NCBI GenBank assembly: GCA_003116975.1
Contig: BGKB01000077.1
Span: 445,687 to 509,686, forward strand
Direction of reading: 5' to 3'
Source of the DNA: Aurantiochytrium sp. KH105
Lineage: Eukaryota > Sar > Bigyra > Thraustochytrida > Thraustochytriidae
Length of the DNA stretch: 64,000 nucleotides
Each line of letters starts with the position of its first letter. The first letter of the stretch is position 1. Of the stretch, positions 19,248-28,506 are shown in pieces. The translations under genes and the position numbers were made by a program. The notes beneath the pieces are model-generated. The model was not told the origin of the DNA. It saw only the letters and a list, made by a program, of their open reading frames with translations, and did no database searches.

Positions 19248-19270
19248 GCAAGCAAGCAAGCAAGCAAGCA
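19248..19270. repeat. (AAGC)n microsatellite
   Basis: About five to six tetranucleotide units in the convergent intergenic region. Confidence 0.8.
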
Positions 19271-19353
19271 GCTAGACCTGTTCCGTTTGACGTTGATGAC
19301 GTTGTTTCTGGTACTAGACTCTACCATGATCAAAAATGCGCCATTCGCCCCTC

Positions 19354-20481
19354 TTATGCAGGAGTGGCGGTTGCCGATGCGGCAGTAGGACCATTCGACG
19401 CGACGGCAGTTGTAGCTACCGAAGATGCGGGGGGCGCAGCATTTGCAGGAGGGCCGCCGTCTTGCAATTCTGCGATGCGTTTCTCTGCGAGCTCGAGGTC
19501 TACCGGTTTCTCACTAGAATCCTCTGCACCGCGACGTTCCTTGGCTAGAGGGGAATCGTCAGAATCAAGCAGAAAGGCATGACGCTGAGGTCCACTCTTG
19601 TCTGTCTTCATGACGCCCACTCGAACGAAGGCCTTTGAGCGACGCATAGCCTGCTGCAGGCTTGCAGCCAGTCCAGGCGCGTCCTGAAAATAGGCATACG
19701 TGATACGAAGCACCTCTGCGATCTCGCGCGTACTCATGGGGACGCCCTTGCCCACGCGCGCAAAGGCCTCTTCTGCGAGCTCTGCATAGGTCAGCGTAGG
19801 CTTGATCGGCTTGCTCGATGTAGGTAAAAGAAAGTAAAAACAGGCATCTGCAATGCGCACGGGGTCTTTGTTCTGCAGCACGGCCAACTCCTGCTTGGTC
19901 CCGTCATATTTGCGACCGTTGACGAGAGCCCCGGAGGCGCCAACAACGCGGAGCGTGAATTCGCGCTTCTTCGCGTCATAGTCAAGCACGGCATGCTCTG
20001 CGTCCATGGCCTCATCCTGGCCCAGTCCGATGATATTGCTGCTTTCAATGGCCGGCGTTCGTCCTAGCGTTGTGGGCAATTGCGTGACGTACTCAACGAT
20101 CTTCTCGTGCGACTTGAGATTTTTGCCCTCCAATTTGGCGTACGCGCCCAGAGCAGGGACGTTCTTTTTCACACTGACGGTCTTGGTACGTTTACGATTC
20201 CCGCCCTGCGCGTCTACCCCACCGACGCGTTTTCCTGCACGAGCCTTTTTACTGCCTGCAGTAGCCGTCGGCGTTGCTGTTGGCGTCCCTGCGGCTGCGC
20301 TTGGCGTGCTGCCGCCGTTGCCGGCTGCTGCTGCTGCTGCTACTGCTGCATGTGCCGCCAGCGCGGCGCCTTCAGGTCCTCCGGCGGCTGACACGGGCAC
20401 CGAGCTGCCGCCGCTCTCGCCATTTGCTGCCGTCGCGGTCGCAGCGTCGGCGCCTTTTGCGGTGGCGGTGTCGTCGCCCAT
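19354..20481 (-). CDS. FHA-domain transcription factor-like protein (FHL1/plant FHA2 type)
   Basis: The protein has 375 residues from the ATG at 20479-20481. Residues 1-115 are Ala/Thr/Gly-rich. The FHA domain spans about 120-225, with TTLGRTP (the phosphothreonine-binding Arg region), the HAVLDYD and GALVNGR strands, then CFYFLLP. A conserved link, KPTLTYAELAEEAF, leads into a helical segment comparable to the forkhead-like region of yeast FHL1. This order matches fungal FHL1 and plant FHA2, which bind phosphothreonine partners and control ribosomal-protein or developmental genes in the nucleus. The C-terminal tail is acidic, then Ala/Thr-rich. The forkhead part is weak by eye. Confidence 0.78.
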   Translation of the reverse strand: MGDDTATAKGADAATATAANGESGGSSVPVSAAGGPEGAALAAHAAVAAAAAAGNGGSTPSAAAGTPTATPTATAGSKKARAGKRVGGVDAQGGNRKRTKTVSVKKNVPALGAYAKLEGKNLKSHEKIVEYVTQLPTTLGRTPAIESSNIIGLGQDEAMDAEHAVLDYDAKKREFTLRVVGASGALVNGRKYDGTKQELAVLQNKDPVRIADACFYFLLPTSSKPIKPTLTYAELAEEAFARVGKGVPMSTREIAEVLRITYAYFQDAPGLAASLQQAMRRSKAFVRVGVMKTDKSGPQRHAFLLDSDDSPLAKERRGAEDSSEKPVDLELAEKRIAELQDGGPPANAAPPASSVATTAVASNGPTAASATATPA

Positions 20482-20657
20482 GTCGACCTTGTTGACGCCG
20501 ACGCCGCTGATGTCCTCGCTCGCTCGCGCAGGTCGGGAGGGAGGCGAGGAGCGTCGGCGGCGAGACGGGTCGCGCCCGCCTCGAGCCGCGTCGCAGCGCC
20601 TCGAGTGTGTCTGCTCGCTCTGCTGTGCTCTGCTGTGCTCTGCTCTGCTCTTGAGCT

Positions 20658-20709
<52 letters not shown>

Positions 20710-20878
20710 CTTGCTTGCTTGCTTGCTTTGCTTGCCTTGCCCTGCTTCTGCTTATGTCTAAAATCTGCTTGCTTACCAATACCCGCTCGCTCCCTCGCTT
20801 GCTTGCTTGCAAATCGCCTTCTGGCACAGCTGTCGCTGCTGGTGCCGGCGCCGGAGCGGCTGCCTCGGGCTCCGTCTC
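20482..20878. promoter_or_regulatory. Divergent promoter region with a long TTGC repeat
   Basis: Shared upstream region of the FHA (-) and PIG-H (+) genes. About a quarter of it is the (TTGC)n microsatellite listed separately. Confidence 0.55.
20660..20746. repeat. (TTGC)n microsatellite with interruptions
   Basis: A pure tract runs to about 20708, followed by imperfect units to about 20746. It lies about 135 bases before the PIG-H ATG. Confidence 0.9.
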
Positions 20879-21547
20879 ATGCCGCGCGCCAGCGTGGAGC
20901 GCGGACCTGCGCTACCCGGCAAGGCGCAGGTCTTCTGCTCCTCGTACCGCAAGTCCCGACCTCGACCAGGGACGGCCGCGAGGCCAGCCCTTGGCGCGCT
21001 CGTCGCCTTGGCTGTCGGCGTAGCGGCGGCCGCTGTAGCAGCAGCAAGCGCAGCAGCAGCAGCAGCAGATACGGAGACAGGGCGAACAGCGACGATAGCA
21101 GGAGCAGCAAATGTGGCAGCAAATGTAGCAGCAAATGTGGTGCACGAAATCCGTCGAGAAATCTTGCGCGAACCAGTCGTCGCGATGGGGGTCTTTGCTG
21201 CAGTCGTTGTCTCGCTCGCTGCCGCGCGGAAGAGGATGGGAACAGCCATCGTGGAGGAACGTCTTTTGGTCATCCCTGAGGTCGGCGTCCAGGTGGAAAC
21301 GGTCACGCACGCAGGCAGCGTGCAAAAGGAATTCTACGCCGTTGACCAGATTGAGGCCATCATCATCAACGAGGCAATATCATGGTGTCGAATCGTCTTT
21401 TTCCTGGCTCTTGTTGTACCCTCGCGCGGCAAGATGCAAATTGTCTTTGCAAATACTCAGCCACCTCTTTACGATCTGCAAGCTGTGCTTACGGACGCTA
21501 CGCGCTTGCTACGCCTCGATAGCAATGAGGCAGAGAATGAAGATTGA
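20879..21547 (+). CDS. PIGH: PIG-H subunit of GPI-GlcNAc transferase
   Basis: The protein has 222 residues from the ATG at 20879. An Ala-rich N-terminal half contains hydrophobic stretches (LGALVALAVGVAAAAVAAA and PVVAMGVFAAVVVSLAA) compatible with the membrane hairpin of PIG-H. The conserved PIG-H domain follows: EERLLVIPEVGVQVET, then QIEAIIINEAISWCRIVFF and PPLYDLQAVLTDATRLL. PIG-H works with PIG-A in the ER complex that moves GlcNAc to phosphatidylinositol, the first GPI step. The family is usually about 180-200 residues, so the length fits. The window also encodes a giant protein with a GPI-type tail. Confidence 0.85.
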   Translation: MPRASVERGPALPGKAQVFCSSYRKSRPRPGTAARPALGALVALAVGVAAAAVAAASAAAAAADTETGRTATIAGAANVAANVAANVVHEIRREILREPVVAMGVFAAVVVSLAAARKRMGTAIVEERLLVIPEVGVQVETVTHAGSVQKEFYAVDQIEAIIINEAISWCRIVFFLALVVPSRGKMQIVFANTQPPLYDLQAVLTDATRLLRLDSNEAENED

Positions 21548-22065
21548 TTTCATTCAAAACTTCTTCTTCTCTTTCGGGGTAAAAGAAGAGTGAAATTGAG
21601 GTTGTTGGATCCGAAAATACCCTGCGAAATCATTTTCACCGCACAGGAATAGGCAAATGTATTTGCCTGTTTGGATCATGTTCGCGCGTTGAATGTGTGT
21701 GCCGGATTCTTCTCTGCAAAAAAAGAAAGAGGCAACGGGAGATCTATGTTCTTTGTAAAACTTCCGCGCAGCAAGCGCTCTCTTGATTGGCGACGGAACT
21801 GGTTTGACGTGACTACTAGAATGAATGAATGAAAACCTAGATTTTCTCTCAGCTCTTTTGGCGAACATTGCTCGTGTTCCCGTCCAAGGGTACACACCCG
21901 TTTGAGTGTATACCCAGGCCAGGTACTCCTTGTATAATTAGAATAAACAGGCAGAACTTTGAGTTGGGCAAGCGAGCCTGCGAGCGAGCGTTGGCGTCGG
22001 CGTCGGCGTCGGCCTTACCAGTGCCAGGCCTCCTTCCTCTCTTTGTCTCTCTTTCTCGTTCGAGC
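21548..22065. promoter_or_regulatory. Intergenic region with (GTCGGC)4 near the downstream gene
   Basis: 3' region of PIG-H followed by the upstream region of the next tandem gene. A (GTCGGC)n hexanucleotide run lies at about 21991-22012, some 55 bases before the ATG. An in-frame TTG extension through it is unlikely to be translated. Confidence 0.45.
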
Positions 22066-23547
22066 ATGCCTCGGCGTAAACTGCCGCAAAGCTCGGCGGC
22101 AGAACGTCACAGGGCCGAGATCGAAGCAGGCCTGAAACTGGACATCTTTGGGCTGGGCGAGCTCGTTAAGCGCGGTGAAAAGGCTGCCTGGCACGGACGT
22201 TGGCAGGAAGCCGCGCAAGCTTTCAGGTGCGGCAGGCGCTTTGCCCAGCTGTTGCTCGGTGAAGATCATATTTGGACAGCCACTTTGGCGGGCAAGCTGG
22301 CTTGGGCACTCGAACGCACAGCGAGTCCTTTGGTCCCTTCCTCTTCAAGTTCTTCAAGTTCTTCATTATGCAAAGCAGATGAGCTTCCACATCAACCCGA
22401 TACGACTGAGCTCTGGAACGAAGCTTGTGACGGTTGCTTTCAACGCCGACGGAAAACTCACAAGGAGCCATCGAAAGTTCAACGTCTGAAGCCTCTCGAA
22501 ACCTATGACCCCAAACATCAACGTGATAAGCGCAAACGTCTTTGTCTTTCACTCGCAGACCTTCACAAGGGCGTCGGTGCTCGGCAGGGGGCAAAAGCCG
22601 TGCCCCTCGTCGTCTCTGAGGACAATCTCACACCTCGCAGCCGTTCTGTGTGCCGTGCATCCAAGGTAGACCCATCGAGTCTCCAGGAGCGAGATGCGCA
22701 CTCGTTTTACGCGCGAGGTCGCACATTCGCAGCGCAGCAGGAGCTCCTGAAGCAGTACAGCATTCGTCGAGCAAGCTTGCTGGAAGACCTGTTGCAAGAT
22801 CGCGAGCTCGTCCGCCTCGAAGAAGAAAGCAGGCTGCGAGAGACGGAACGTGACACGCGAGTAGCTCGCGAAGCGGAGGCTCGCAAAAGGCAGCGATTGG
22901 CCGCACGTGGCGGCGTGCACGGCCTGGAAGCGCTCATGCGCGGCTCTATCTTGCAGCCGACAGGTTCCTCTTCATCGGCATCTCACCTGGGTGCTCGCGC
23001 AGCTCTCACTGCATATGCCTACGAAAAAGAGCTTTGTTGCCCCGGGTGTCGTCTGGTATGGGATTTGCAAAGTCGCGAATGTGCGCGCTGCAAGCGCGCT
23101 CTTGACTTTGCAGACACGTGCGACCTGCCAATCGTCCCACAACCCGTTCCCTCGTGTTTTCCAGCCATGCAGGCTCGTGCCACGGAAGGAACACGGCGAC
23201 CACCAGGGACGTTGCGTACCTTGCGGCGCCAGGCCAAAGGGCTCCGCAAGCGGGCTGCCTCTGAACGCCTCGCGGCTTTGCCAGCCAGTGCAGGGTGGGC
23301 TGCGCGTCTCTCGGCAGCGCGAGAGGCGCGTGTGGATCTCTTCGAGGCGCTTTTGGGACAAGTGCAAGCGGCAAATCATATGGAGGCACAACTACATCTC
23401 GCAGCTCCGGGCGGAAAGCCACCCGCTGACCTCATGCGCGCTTTACGCAAGGGTGTGCGCGCGCAAGTGTTTGAGTTCTCGCTCGCGACCGAGGAAATGG
23501 GCATTGCGCAAATTCTGCAAGAGACACGAGCGATTGCACAAGATTAA
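22066..23547 (+). CDS. Unknown basic protein with a Cys4 zinc-ribbon-like motif
   Basis: The protein has 493 residues from the ATG at 22066. I do not recognise the family. Residues 1-90 look helical and TPR-like (KRGEKAAWHGRWQEAAQAF, then FAQLLLGEDHIWTATLAGKL). A Ser run at about 90-98 leads into a basic disordered middle with a long charged helix (about 225-295, Arg/Glu-rich). Residues 325-346 hold CPGC and CARC pairs separated by about twelve residues, typical of a zinc ribbon. The C-terminal 120 residues are helical. Inference: a cytosolic or nuclear zinc-binding adaptor, possibly of the MYND/SET-like helical class, but without catalytic motifs. Confidence 0.68.
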   Translation: MPRRKLPQSSAAERHRAEIEAGLKLDIFGLGELVKRGEKAAWHGRWQEAAQAFRCGRRFAQLLLGEDHIWTATLAGKLAWALERTASPLVPSSSSSSSSSLCKADELPHQPDTTELWNEACDGCFQRRRKTHKEPSKVQRLKPLETYDPKHQRDKRKRLCLSLADLHKGVGARQGAKAVPLVVSEDNLTPRSRSVCRASKVDPSSLQERDAHSFYARGRTFAAQQELLKQYSIRRASLLEDLLQDRELVRLEEESRLRETERDTRVAREAEARKRQRLAARGGVHGLEALMRGSILQPTGSSSSASHLGARAALTAYAYEKELCCPGCRLVWDLQSRECARCKRALDFADTCDLPIVPQPVPSCFPAMQARATEGTRRPPGTLRTLRRQAKGLRKRAASERLAALPASAGWAARLSAAREARVDLFEALLGQVQAANHMEAQLHLAAPGGKPPADLMRALRKGVRAQVFEFSLATEEMGIAQILQETRAIAQD

Positions 23548-23614
23548 AGTCATATCATACCATGGTATGCCAAATTGCGAGGTGATAGATTTCTAAATCT
23601 CAAGACCATTCCAA

Positions 23615-23618
23615 GACG

Positions 23619-23654
<36 letters not shown>
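23615..23654. repeat. (CG)n followed by (AG)n compound microsatellite
   Basis: An alternating CG run passes directly into an AG run in the short convergent gap between the zinc-motif gene and the phosphotransferase fusion gene. Alternating CG tracts can adopt Z-DNA (established property). Confidence 0.85.
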
Positions 23655-23655
<1 letters not shown>

Positions 23656-23733
23656 TCACGCGTGGAGATCATTATAGTTGAGCAATCCATAGCAAAATGT
23701 GCCAACGGTGTCGCAGTATGATCATTATCACCA

Positions 23734-25245
23734 TTAGACAGTATTTTTTCCCTTGACCGTTTCTGCAGGTGCCGAACGAGCAAGCTCGTCAGCCTTGCGG
23801 CTGTTAATGCGACGAATGAGCTCCGAGGTAGACATGCCCTCGAAACGAGGAAGCACGCGCGTCATTCCCAGCTTGCGCGGGATCGCATACCACTCATCCG
23901 TGGGCTTGTCGTACTCTTCTCCATGCGCGACCACGTGGATGCGGTGCTTCTTGAGAAAGGCCTCATCAAGTCCACCCTTGACACAGGGCGCGTTCTCAAT
24001 AACCTTGTAGACATACTTTGCGGCGCCAACAACATCGGCGCGCTCACGCTCGTTCATGATGGGCCTGCGCTTGTAGGGCGAGGCATCCTCGTCATTGACC
24101 ACACCAACAAAGAGACGGGTGCCAAACTTGGCGGCGTTCTTGAAGGCAACAAAATGACCCAGGTGGGCCATGTCAAAGATGCCGTCCAGGTAAACATTCG
24201 TGACACGAGTGAGCAGCGGCAGGCGCGTGGCGCGGCACACCTGGAAAAGGATGGAGCCATAGTACATGGGAACGAGGATGAAGCTGACGAGATTGCTGCC
24301 AAGGGCAGCCATATTGATAATGACAACGACGGGCGTAAGCGGACGGTTGGCCATGCGCGCCACGACGAGGTCGCTGGAAAGCATTGCCGTCACGAGACCT
24401 TGGGCAATGACGCCAGGAAGCGTGAACTCGAAATGAAAGAGGATGATGCCTGAGGCCAACAGCAGGTAAAAGAGGCAGAGTAGGAGCGACCACGAGGTGA
24501 CGCGGTGCTCCTTGCCAGTGTTGAGCGTCATGACGACGCTGTATACGAAGATCCAAAAGAACAGAGTGCGCGCCAGGTTGAGTGACGGTTGGTCAAAGAG
24601 ATCCGGCTTGGCGTCATAAAGGCGCGGGGGCACGGCTTGCTGCATGACGCTAATGACTTCAGCTGCGATGTCATCGATAAAGGGCATACCAACGACGGCG
24701 CGCACGCCGAGCATGAGGATGAAGGCAGAGATGGCTTCGCCGGGTCCGTTGAAGATGCGGTATGAGATGAACTCCTTTTTGAGCGCAGAGAGATGCTTGT
24801 TCAGGATGAGCAGCTGGCCGATTTGCACATAGTACCAGGCGCAAGCGATGGGCAAGTGAAAGGCCTGGCAGAGCGTAAGGACGAGAAAGATGGTTCCAAC
24901 GGCTGAGCACATGTGATCGAAAAACTCAGTGAGCGAGGAATCGTTGCCAATGCGCTGCGCTTGCTTGGAGTCGACGGCGTCGAGGGTCCAAAAGATGAAG
25001 ATGAGCACCATGGCGATCGTGGTGGTCTCCTCGGGGTAGTCATCGCCCTGGGTGTAGCAGAGATACCATGCCTGAACGAGACAGAGGCTGGCTGCCAGCG
25101 AGATGAGGTTGGGTGCCACGTCTTCTGGCAGCAAGTAGACGACGCGGTCCCAAAAAGGCTCAAAGACCTGTCGCGTCAGCGACTTGTCGTGCACGACTGT
25201 CTCATAGTTGGCAAAATTCTCGCACTCAATCTCGGTCAAGACCAT
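23734..25245 (-). CDS. Fused CDP-alcohol phosphotransferase-like / phosphocholine-phosphoethanolamine cytidylyltransferase
   Basis: The protein has 503 residues from the ATG at 25243-25245. Residues 40-340 form a multi-helix membrane domain of the CEPT/EPT type. Its CDP-alcohol motif occupies 89-114 with perfect spacing, but several consensus positions differ: D89 and D92 are kept, Gly93 is Ser, Arg97 is Gln, the second Gly (106) is Thr, D110 is kept, and the last Asp (114), the proposed catalytic base, is Ser. Residues 345-480 are a cytidylyltransferase domain with VYLDGIFDMAHLGH (HxGH at 361-364) and RFEGMSTS (467-474), both intact. Inference: an ER-anchored CCT/ECT whose membrane half may be catalytically dead or use altered chemistry. 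Choline versus ethanolamine is undecided. Confidence 0.85.
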   Translation of the reverse strand: MVLTEIECENFANYETVVHDKSLTRQVFEPFWDRVVYLLPEDVAPNLISLAASLCLVQAWYLCYTQGDDYPEETTTIAMVLIFIFWTLDAVDSKQAQRIGNDSSLTEFFDHMCSAVGTIFLVLTLCQAFHLPIACAWYYVQIGQLLILNKHLSALKKEFISYRIFNGPGEAISAFILMLGVRAVVGMPFIDDIAAEVISVMQQAVPPRLYDAKPDLFDQPSLNLARTLFFWIFVYSVVMTLNTGKEHRVTSWSLLLCLFYLLLASGIILFHFEFTLPGVIAQGLVTAMLSSDLVVARMANRPLTPVVVIINMAALGSNLVSFILVPMYYGSILFQVCRATRLPLLTRVTNVYLDGIFDMAHLGHFVAFKNAAKFGTRLFVGVVNDEDASPYKRRPIMNERERADVVGAAKYVYKVIENAPCVKGGLDEAFLKKHRIHVVAHGEEYDKPTDEWYAIPRKLGMTRVLPRFEGMSTSELIRRINSRKADELARSAPAETVKGKNTV

Positions 25246-25944
25246 CGTCCTTGTCGATGCTGATTCTGGTGACCCAACGCCGCCCCAGCGAGCGTCTCAG
25301 AGGACACTCCGAGCCGGGAGCACGAGCACGCTCGCTCTTCCTTCCCGGAGGTACGCGGAGCTCGCAGTCCACGCCTGCTTGCTCGCTTGCTTGCTTGCTT
25401 GCTTTGCTCGCAGTACGTACGTCTGTCGTGACGCCGCTGCGGCGCACCGAGGCTCTCGAGTCGCGCTCGGCACGGTCGGGCTCGCGCGCCAGCTGGCAGG
25501 CGGGCGGGGCCGCGCGGGCAGGCCGGCGCTCGCGCGGGCGGGCGGGCGCGGGCTCGGGCCGGCGCCGGCGCTCTCCAGGCGGGCGGGCGCGGGCTCGGGC
25601 CGGACCAGCCTGCAGGCGCGCGAGGCGTCCGCTTCCCTGCTGTAGCGGCTCTGCTTGCTTTTGCTTTTGCTCCTCTGCTTCGAGGCGGGCCCGCAAAATC
25701 GGGGGCCCGCGGGAGATTGGGGCCCGGACCGATTGGGGGCCCGGGAGACAGACGCCGAGGCGAGCGAACAGAGCCGACCGAGGGCGACGGCGACGGCGAC
25801 GGCGACCGCGACGCGCGGGAAGGGCGGCCAGGGCGAGGCGTGCAGGCACGTAGAAGCGCTTGCGTGTGGGTGTGTGTGTTTGTGGCTTGTTTTTGGGTTT
25901 GGGGCTGGAGCGGTTGAGGGGCAGAAGGGGCAAGGGAAGATAAG
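25246..25944. promoter_or_regulatory. Divergent promoter region with TTGC repeat
   Basis: Very GC-rich shared upstream region of the phosphotransferase fusion (-) and the DIX/auxilin gene (+). Contains (TTGC)n at about 25386-25404 and duplicated GGCGGGCGCGGGCTCGGGCC segments around 25541-25602. Confidence 0.55.
25386..25404. repeat. (TTGC)n microsatellite
   Basis: About five units, the same tetranucleotide as the one at 20660-20746, again inside a divergent promoter region. Confidence 0.8.
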
Positions 25945-27036
25945 ATGAGCGTGTTCTACTTTGTGCAGGGCGAGCGCGGGGAAGACCTGACACACCCGAA
26001 CATGTTCGCGCTGCGCGAGGCGTCGGCAAGACCAACGCTGGGGGAGATCAAAGCACAATTCCCGGTCCAGGGAGCAGCGGATGATTTTCACTGGAGGTTC
26101 AGAACGAGCGCGGGCGCGAAAAAGGGAGGCTTTGTGTGGGTCGATATGACCAAAGACGCCGACGCGGTGCCCACGCAGGGCGGCAACGTCTTTGCCAAGT
26201 TGCTCCGCTTATCGACGCTGCGGTGTGCAGCCAACAGGCAGCCACCGCGCCGCGCTGGCGTCTCAAAATCGCAGGCCTCACTTCCCTCACGAGCTGCACA
26301 TCGGAATCCTGCGCCGCAGAGTGCGGCTGAATCCGCAGACGCAGGCGAAGGCGATGTGTACGATTTCTGGGAAAACTCAAAGTCTGGAAGTTCTGCCCCA
26401 AACGCAGGCGCAAACGGTTCTGCTCAGGCACAAACACGTTCTACAACCACCGAGGACGAAGAAGACTTGTTTGGGACGCGCTCGAGTAGCTCGGGAGGTG
26501 CGACGAAGCCTCCAGCGGCCTCAAAAACGACAAAGCCAGCTCCAAAGCGCTTCACTGGGGTCTTGCCCGATGAAGATACAAACCACCCTGCGCTTCGCGG
26601 TCTCACAGGTGACGCGCGAGCTAAGAAACGCGTTGAGCTTCGTAAGCAAGCTGAGGTCGAACAGCAACAGAAAAAGGTCGCAGAGCTTCGCGCACGTGAG
26701 GACGCAGCTGCACGGACCCAGGAGGAATTTGCTCTTGTCAAGGGGGCTTTGCAGGATAAACTCTCGCAGTGGGCGGGCCCCAAGGGCAACGAAAAGAATG
26801 TGCGTGCACTCTTGAGCACATTGCATTCTGTTCTTTGGGAGGGCGCGCGCTGGAAGCAGGTGACCGTTCTGGTCCAACCGCTTGAGGTGAAGAAGGCGTT
26901 TCGCCTTTCGATGCTCGTTGTGCATCCGGACAAGATCGACAAGAATGCCGCTCCGGACGTCAAATTTATCGCGCAGCATTGTTTCGATGCGCTCAAGACG
27001 CAGTATGCGATTTTTGAGCAGCGCGAGCTCTCCTGA
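25945..27036 (+). CDS. DIX-like domain plus auxilin-type J domain protein
   Basis: The protein has 363 residues from the ATG at 25945. Residues 1-90 resemble a DIX domain of the Dishevelled/Axin fold: VFYFVQG, FRTSAGAKKGGFVWVDM and GGNVFAKLLRL match its beta-strand pattern. The middle (100-220) is disordered and polar, with DLFG and DFWE short acidic-aromatic motifs of the kind bound by clathrin adaptors. The C-terminus (about 270-363) is an auxilin/GAK-type J domain with VRALLSTLHSVLWEGARWKQV and HPDK (HPD at 327-329). J domains of this type recruit Hsc70 to uncoat clathrin vesicles. Inference: polymerising DIX modules cluster the uncoating factor. The gene's final codons are re-duplicated just downstream. 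Confidence 0.8.
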   Translation: MSVFYFVQGERGEDLTHPNMFALREASARPTLGEIKAQFPVQGAADDFHWRFRTSAGAKKGGFVWVDMTKDADAVPTQGGNVFAKLLRLSTLRCAANRQPPRRAGVSKSQASLPSRAAHRNPAPQSAAESADAGEGDVYDFWENSKSGSSAPNAGANGSAQAQTRSTTTEDEEDLFGTRSSSSGGATKPPAASKTTKPAPKRFTGVLPDEDTNHPALRGLTGDARAKKRVELRKQAEVEQQQKKVAELRAREDAAARTQEEFALVKGALQDKLSQWAGPKGNEKNVRALLSTLHSVLWEGARWKQVTVLVQPLEVKKAFRLSMLVVHPDKIDKNAAPDVKFIAQHCFDALKTQYAIFEQRELS

Positions 27037-27195
27037 CCTACCCTATTTAGAACTGATCGATTGACTACATTTTGCTGCTGATTGTCATTCCAATGCGATT
27101 TCTGAGCAGCACGAGTTCAGCTTACCATATCCTATCTAGGACTGATCGATTGACCTCTTAAAAAACTTTGCTGTTGATTGTCATTCATTCCAATG
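27007..27195. repeat. Tandem duplication (about 88-97 bp) spanning the stop codon
   Basis: The segment starting GCGATTT at 27007 recurs at 27095 with scattered mismatches and a few small insertions, ending near ATTCCAATG (27188-27195). The first copy includes the last nine codons and stop of the DIX/auxilin gene; the second is entirely in the 3' region. A third partial start is seen at about 27196. Confidence 0.8.
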
Positions 27196-28506
27196 AGATT
27201 CTCTAATGAAAATTCCCTCTCATCGACCGACCATACTTTGCTGCTCGTTGTCATCTTTATACGATGCGAGCGTGTATCACGACTTGCACTGTGGATGCAG
27301 ACAATGTGAGTTCAACGTTAATGGCACGCTCTTTTCGAGCTGGCAGTCGGCAATTTTCACATCCTCCCTCCCCTGCCCGAGCGGGCATCATCATCACTCC
27401 TGCTTTCCGACGATTCGCTGCACCAGTCGCTGGCAGGTCGCCGCATCGCGTGAAGCACCTTTCCGCCCCAGCATAGTAAGTATACCTTCTCCGATAAGCT
27501 AGGCGCCTCGGCGCACACATGCTTTCGCACACGTGCTATCCTGCCTTCTTGCTCCTGCTCACGAGCCTGCGTCAGCTGCTTCCTCCTCTCCGGTGTTGTC
27601 CTTCCTTCAAGTGGCCCGGCCCGCGTCCGGCACTCGAAAACGGTCTCGCGGGCGCGGCGGTGCGCCTTAAAATCAACTTCTCCAGCCCCGCCTCCGCCGC
27701 GGCGCCGCGGAGCCCCGCCGCCTTGTGCACCCGGGCCGCGCCGCCTTAAAAGGAGTCCCCCGCGACCTCTTTCTTTCCCCTCTTTCTCTAGCAAGCAAGC
27801 CGCGCGGCACGTGCACAGGCCGCGGCCGCTGCCGCCCGCTGCCGCTGGCCGCCCGCTGCCGCTGGCCGCTGCCGCCCGCTGCCGCCGCGCGGCCCGGGCC
27901 GGGCGCGCTCGACGCGGACGCGCGCGGAGGCGGCCGTCGCGCGGGCGCGGCGCGAGGGCAAGTTGGGGCAGGGAAGGGAAGGGAAGGGAAGGTAAAGGCG
28001 GGCCCAAAGACAACTGGCGGGTGCGCACCTGCGCTGCGTTATACTGCTCTTTGCGGTATTTACAAGTACTAACGAGTACTATCGAGTATACTGGTTTGTA
28101 CTTATAAAGAAAGGGAGACTGGCGCGTGCCGCGAGGGAAGGAGGACGCGGGCGAGGGCGAGGCCCGTGCAGGAGCGAGCAAACCCGATCCTGCACAGCGC
28201 GGCGCGCGTGGGTGGCTGCGAGGCTGCGCGGGACCACCGCGACGAGAAGGCGGCAGGCTGCGGCAGACGCGTGGACGCGCGGCGCCGAGCGAGCGAGCGA
28301 CGGGAGGAAGGGATCGAAAGCGCACACGCGGCGACCTCGGCAGCAGCGGCGGCTTGGAGAACGACGACGACGACGGCGGCGGAGGACGGGTGTGCGGAAC
28401 AAAGCATTGATATCGGGGAGAGCAACACGAGCTCAGGGTGAACGACAACAAGAAGGAGACGAAGAAGAACTAAAGCAGAAGCAGGAGCAGCAACAACAAG
28501 GAGAAA
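27037..28506. other. Long intergenic region before the LIM gene
   Basis: About 1.47 kb. It holds the tandem 3' duplication, then a GC-rich tract (27600-27960) with repeated CGCTGCCGCTGGCC-like units, a (GGGAA)n pentanucleotide run (27971-27992), GAGTACTA-like short repeats around 28062-28088, and TATAAA at 28103-28108, about 400 bases before the LIM ATG. Long frames on both strands are low-complexity and not convincing. Confidence 0.5.
27971..27992. repeat. (GGGAA)4 pentanucleotide repeat
   Basis: Four clean units in the GC-rich part of the LIM gene upstream region. Confidence 0.8.

Larger units (their letters stand above)
18868..19353. other. Convergent 3' intergenic region
   Basis: 3' regions of the tetraspanin-like gene (+) and the FHA gene (-). 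Contains AATAAA at 19042 and an (AAGC)n run at about 19248-19270. Confidence 0.5.

Noticed and set aside
27357..28451. 364-codon minus-strand frame
   Set aside because: Composition is almost only Arg, Ala, Pro, Ser and Gly over GC-rich repeats; no domain.
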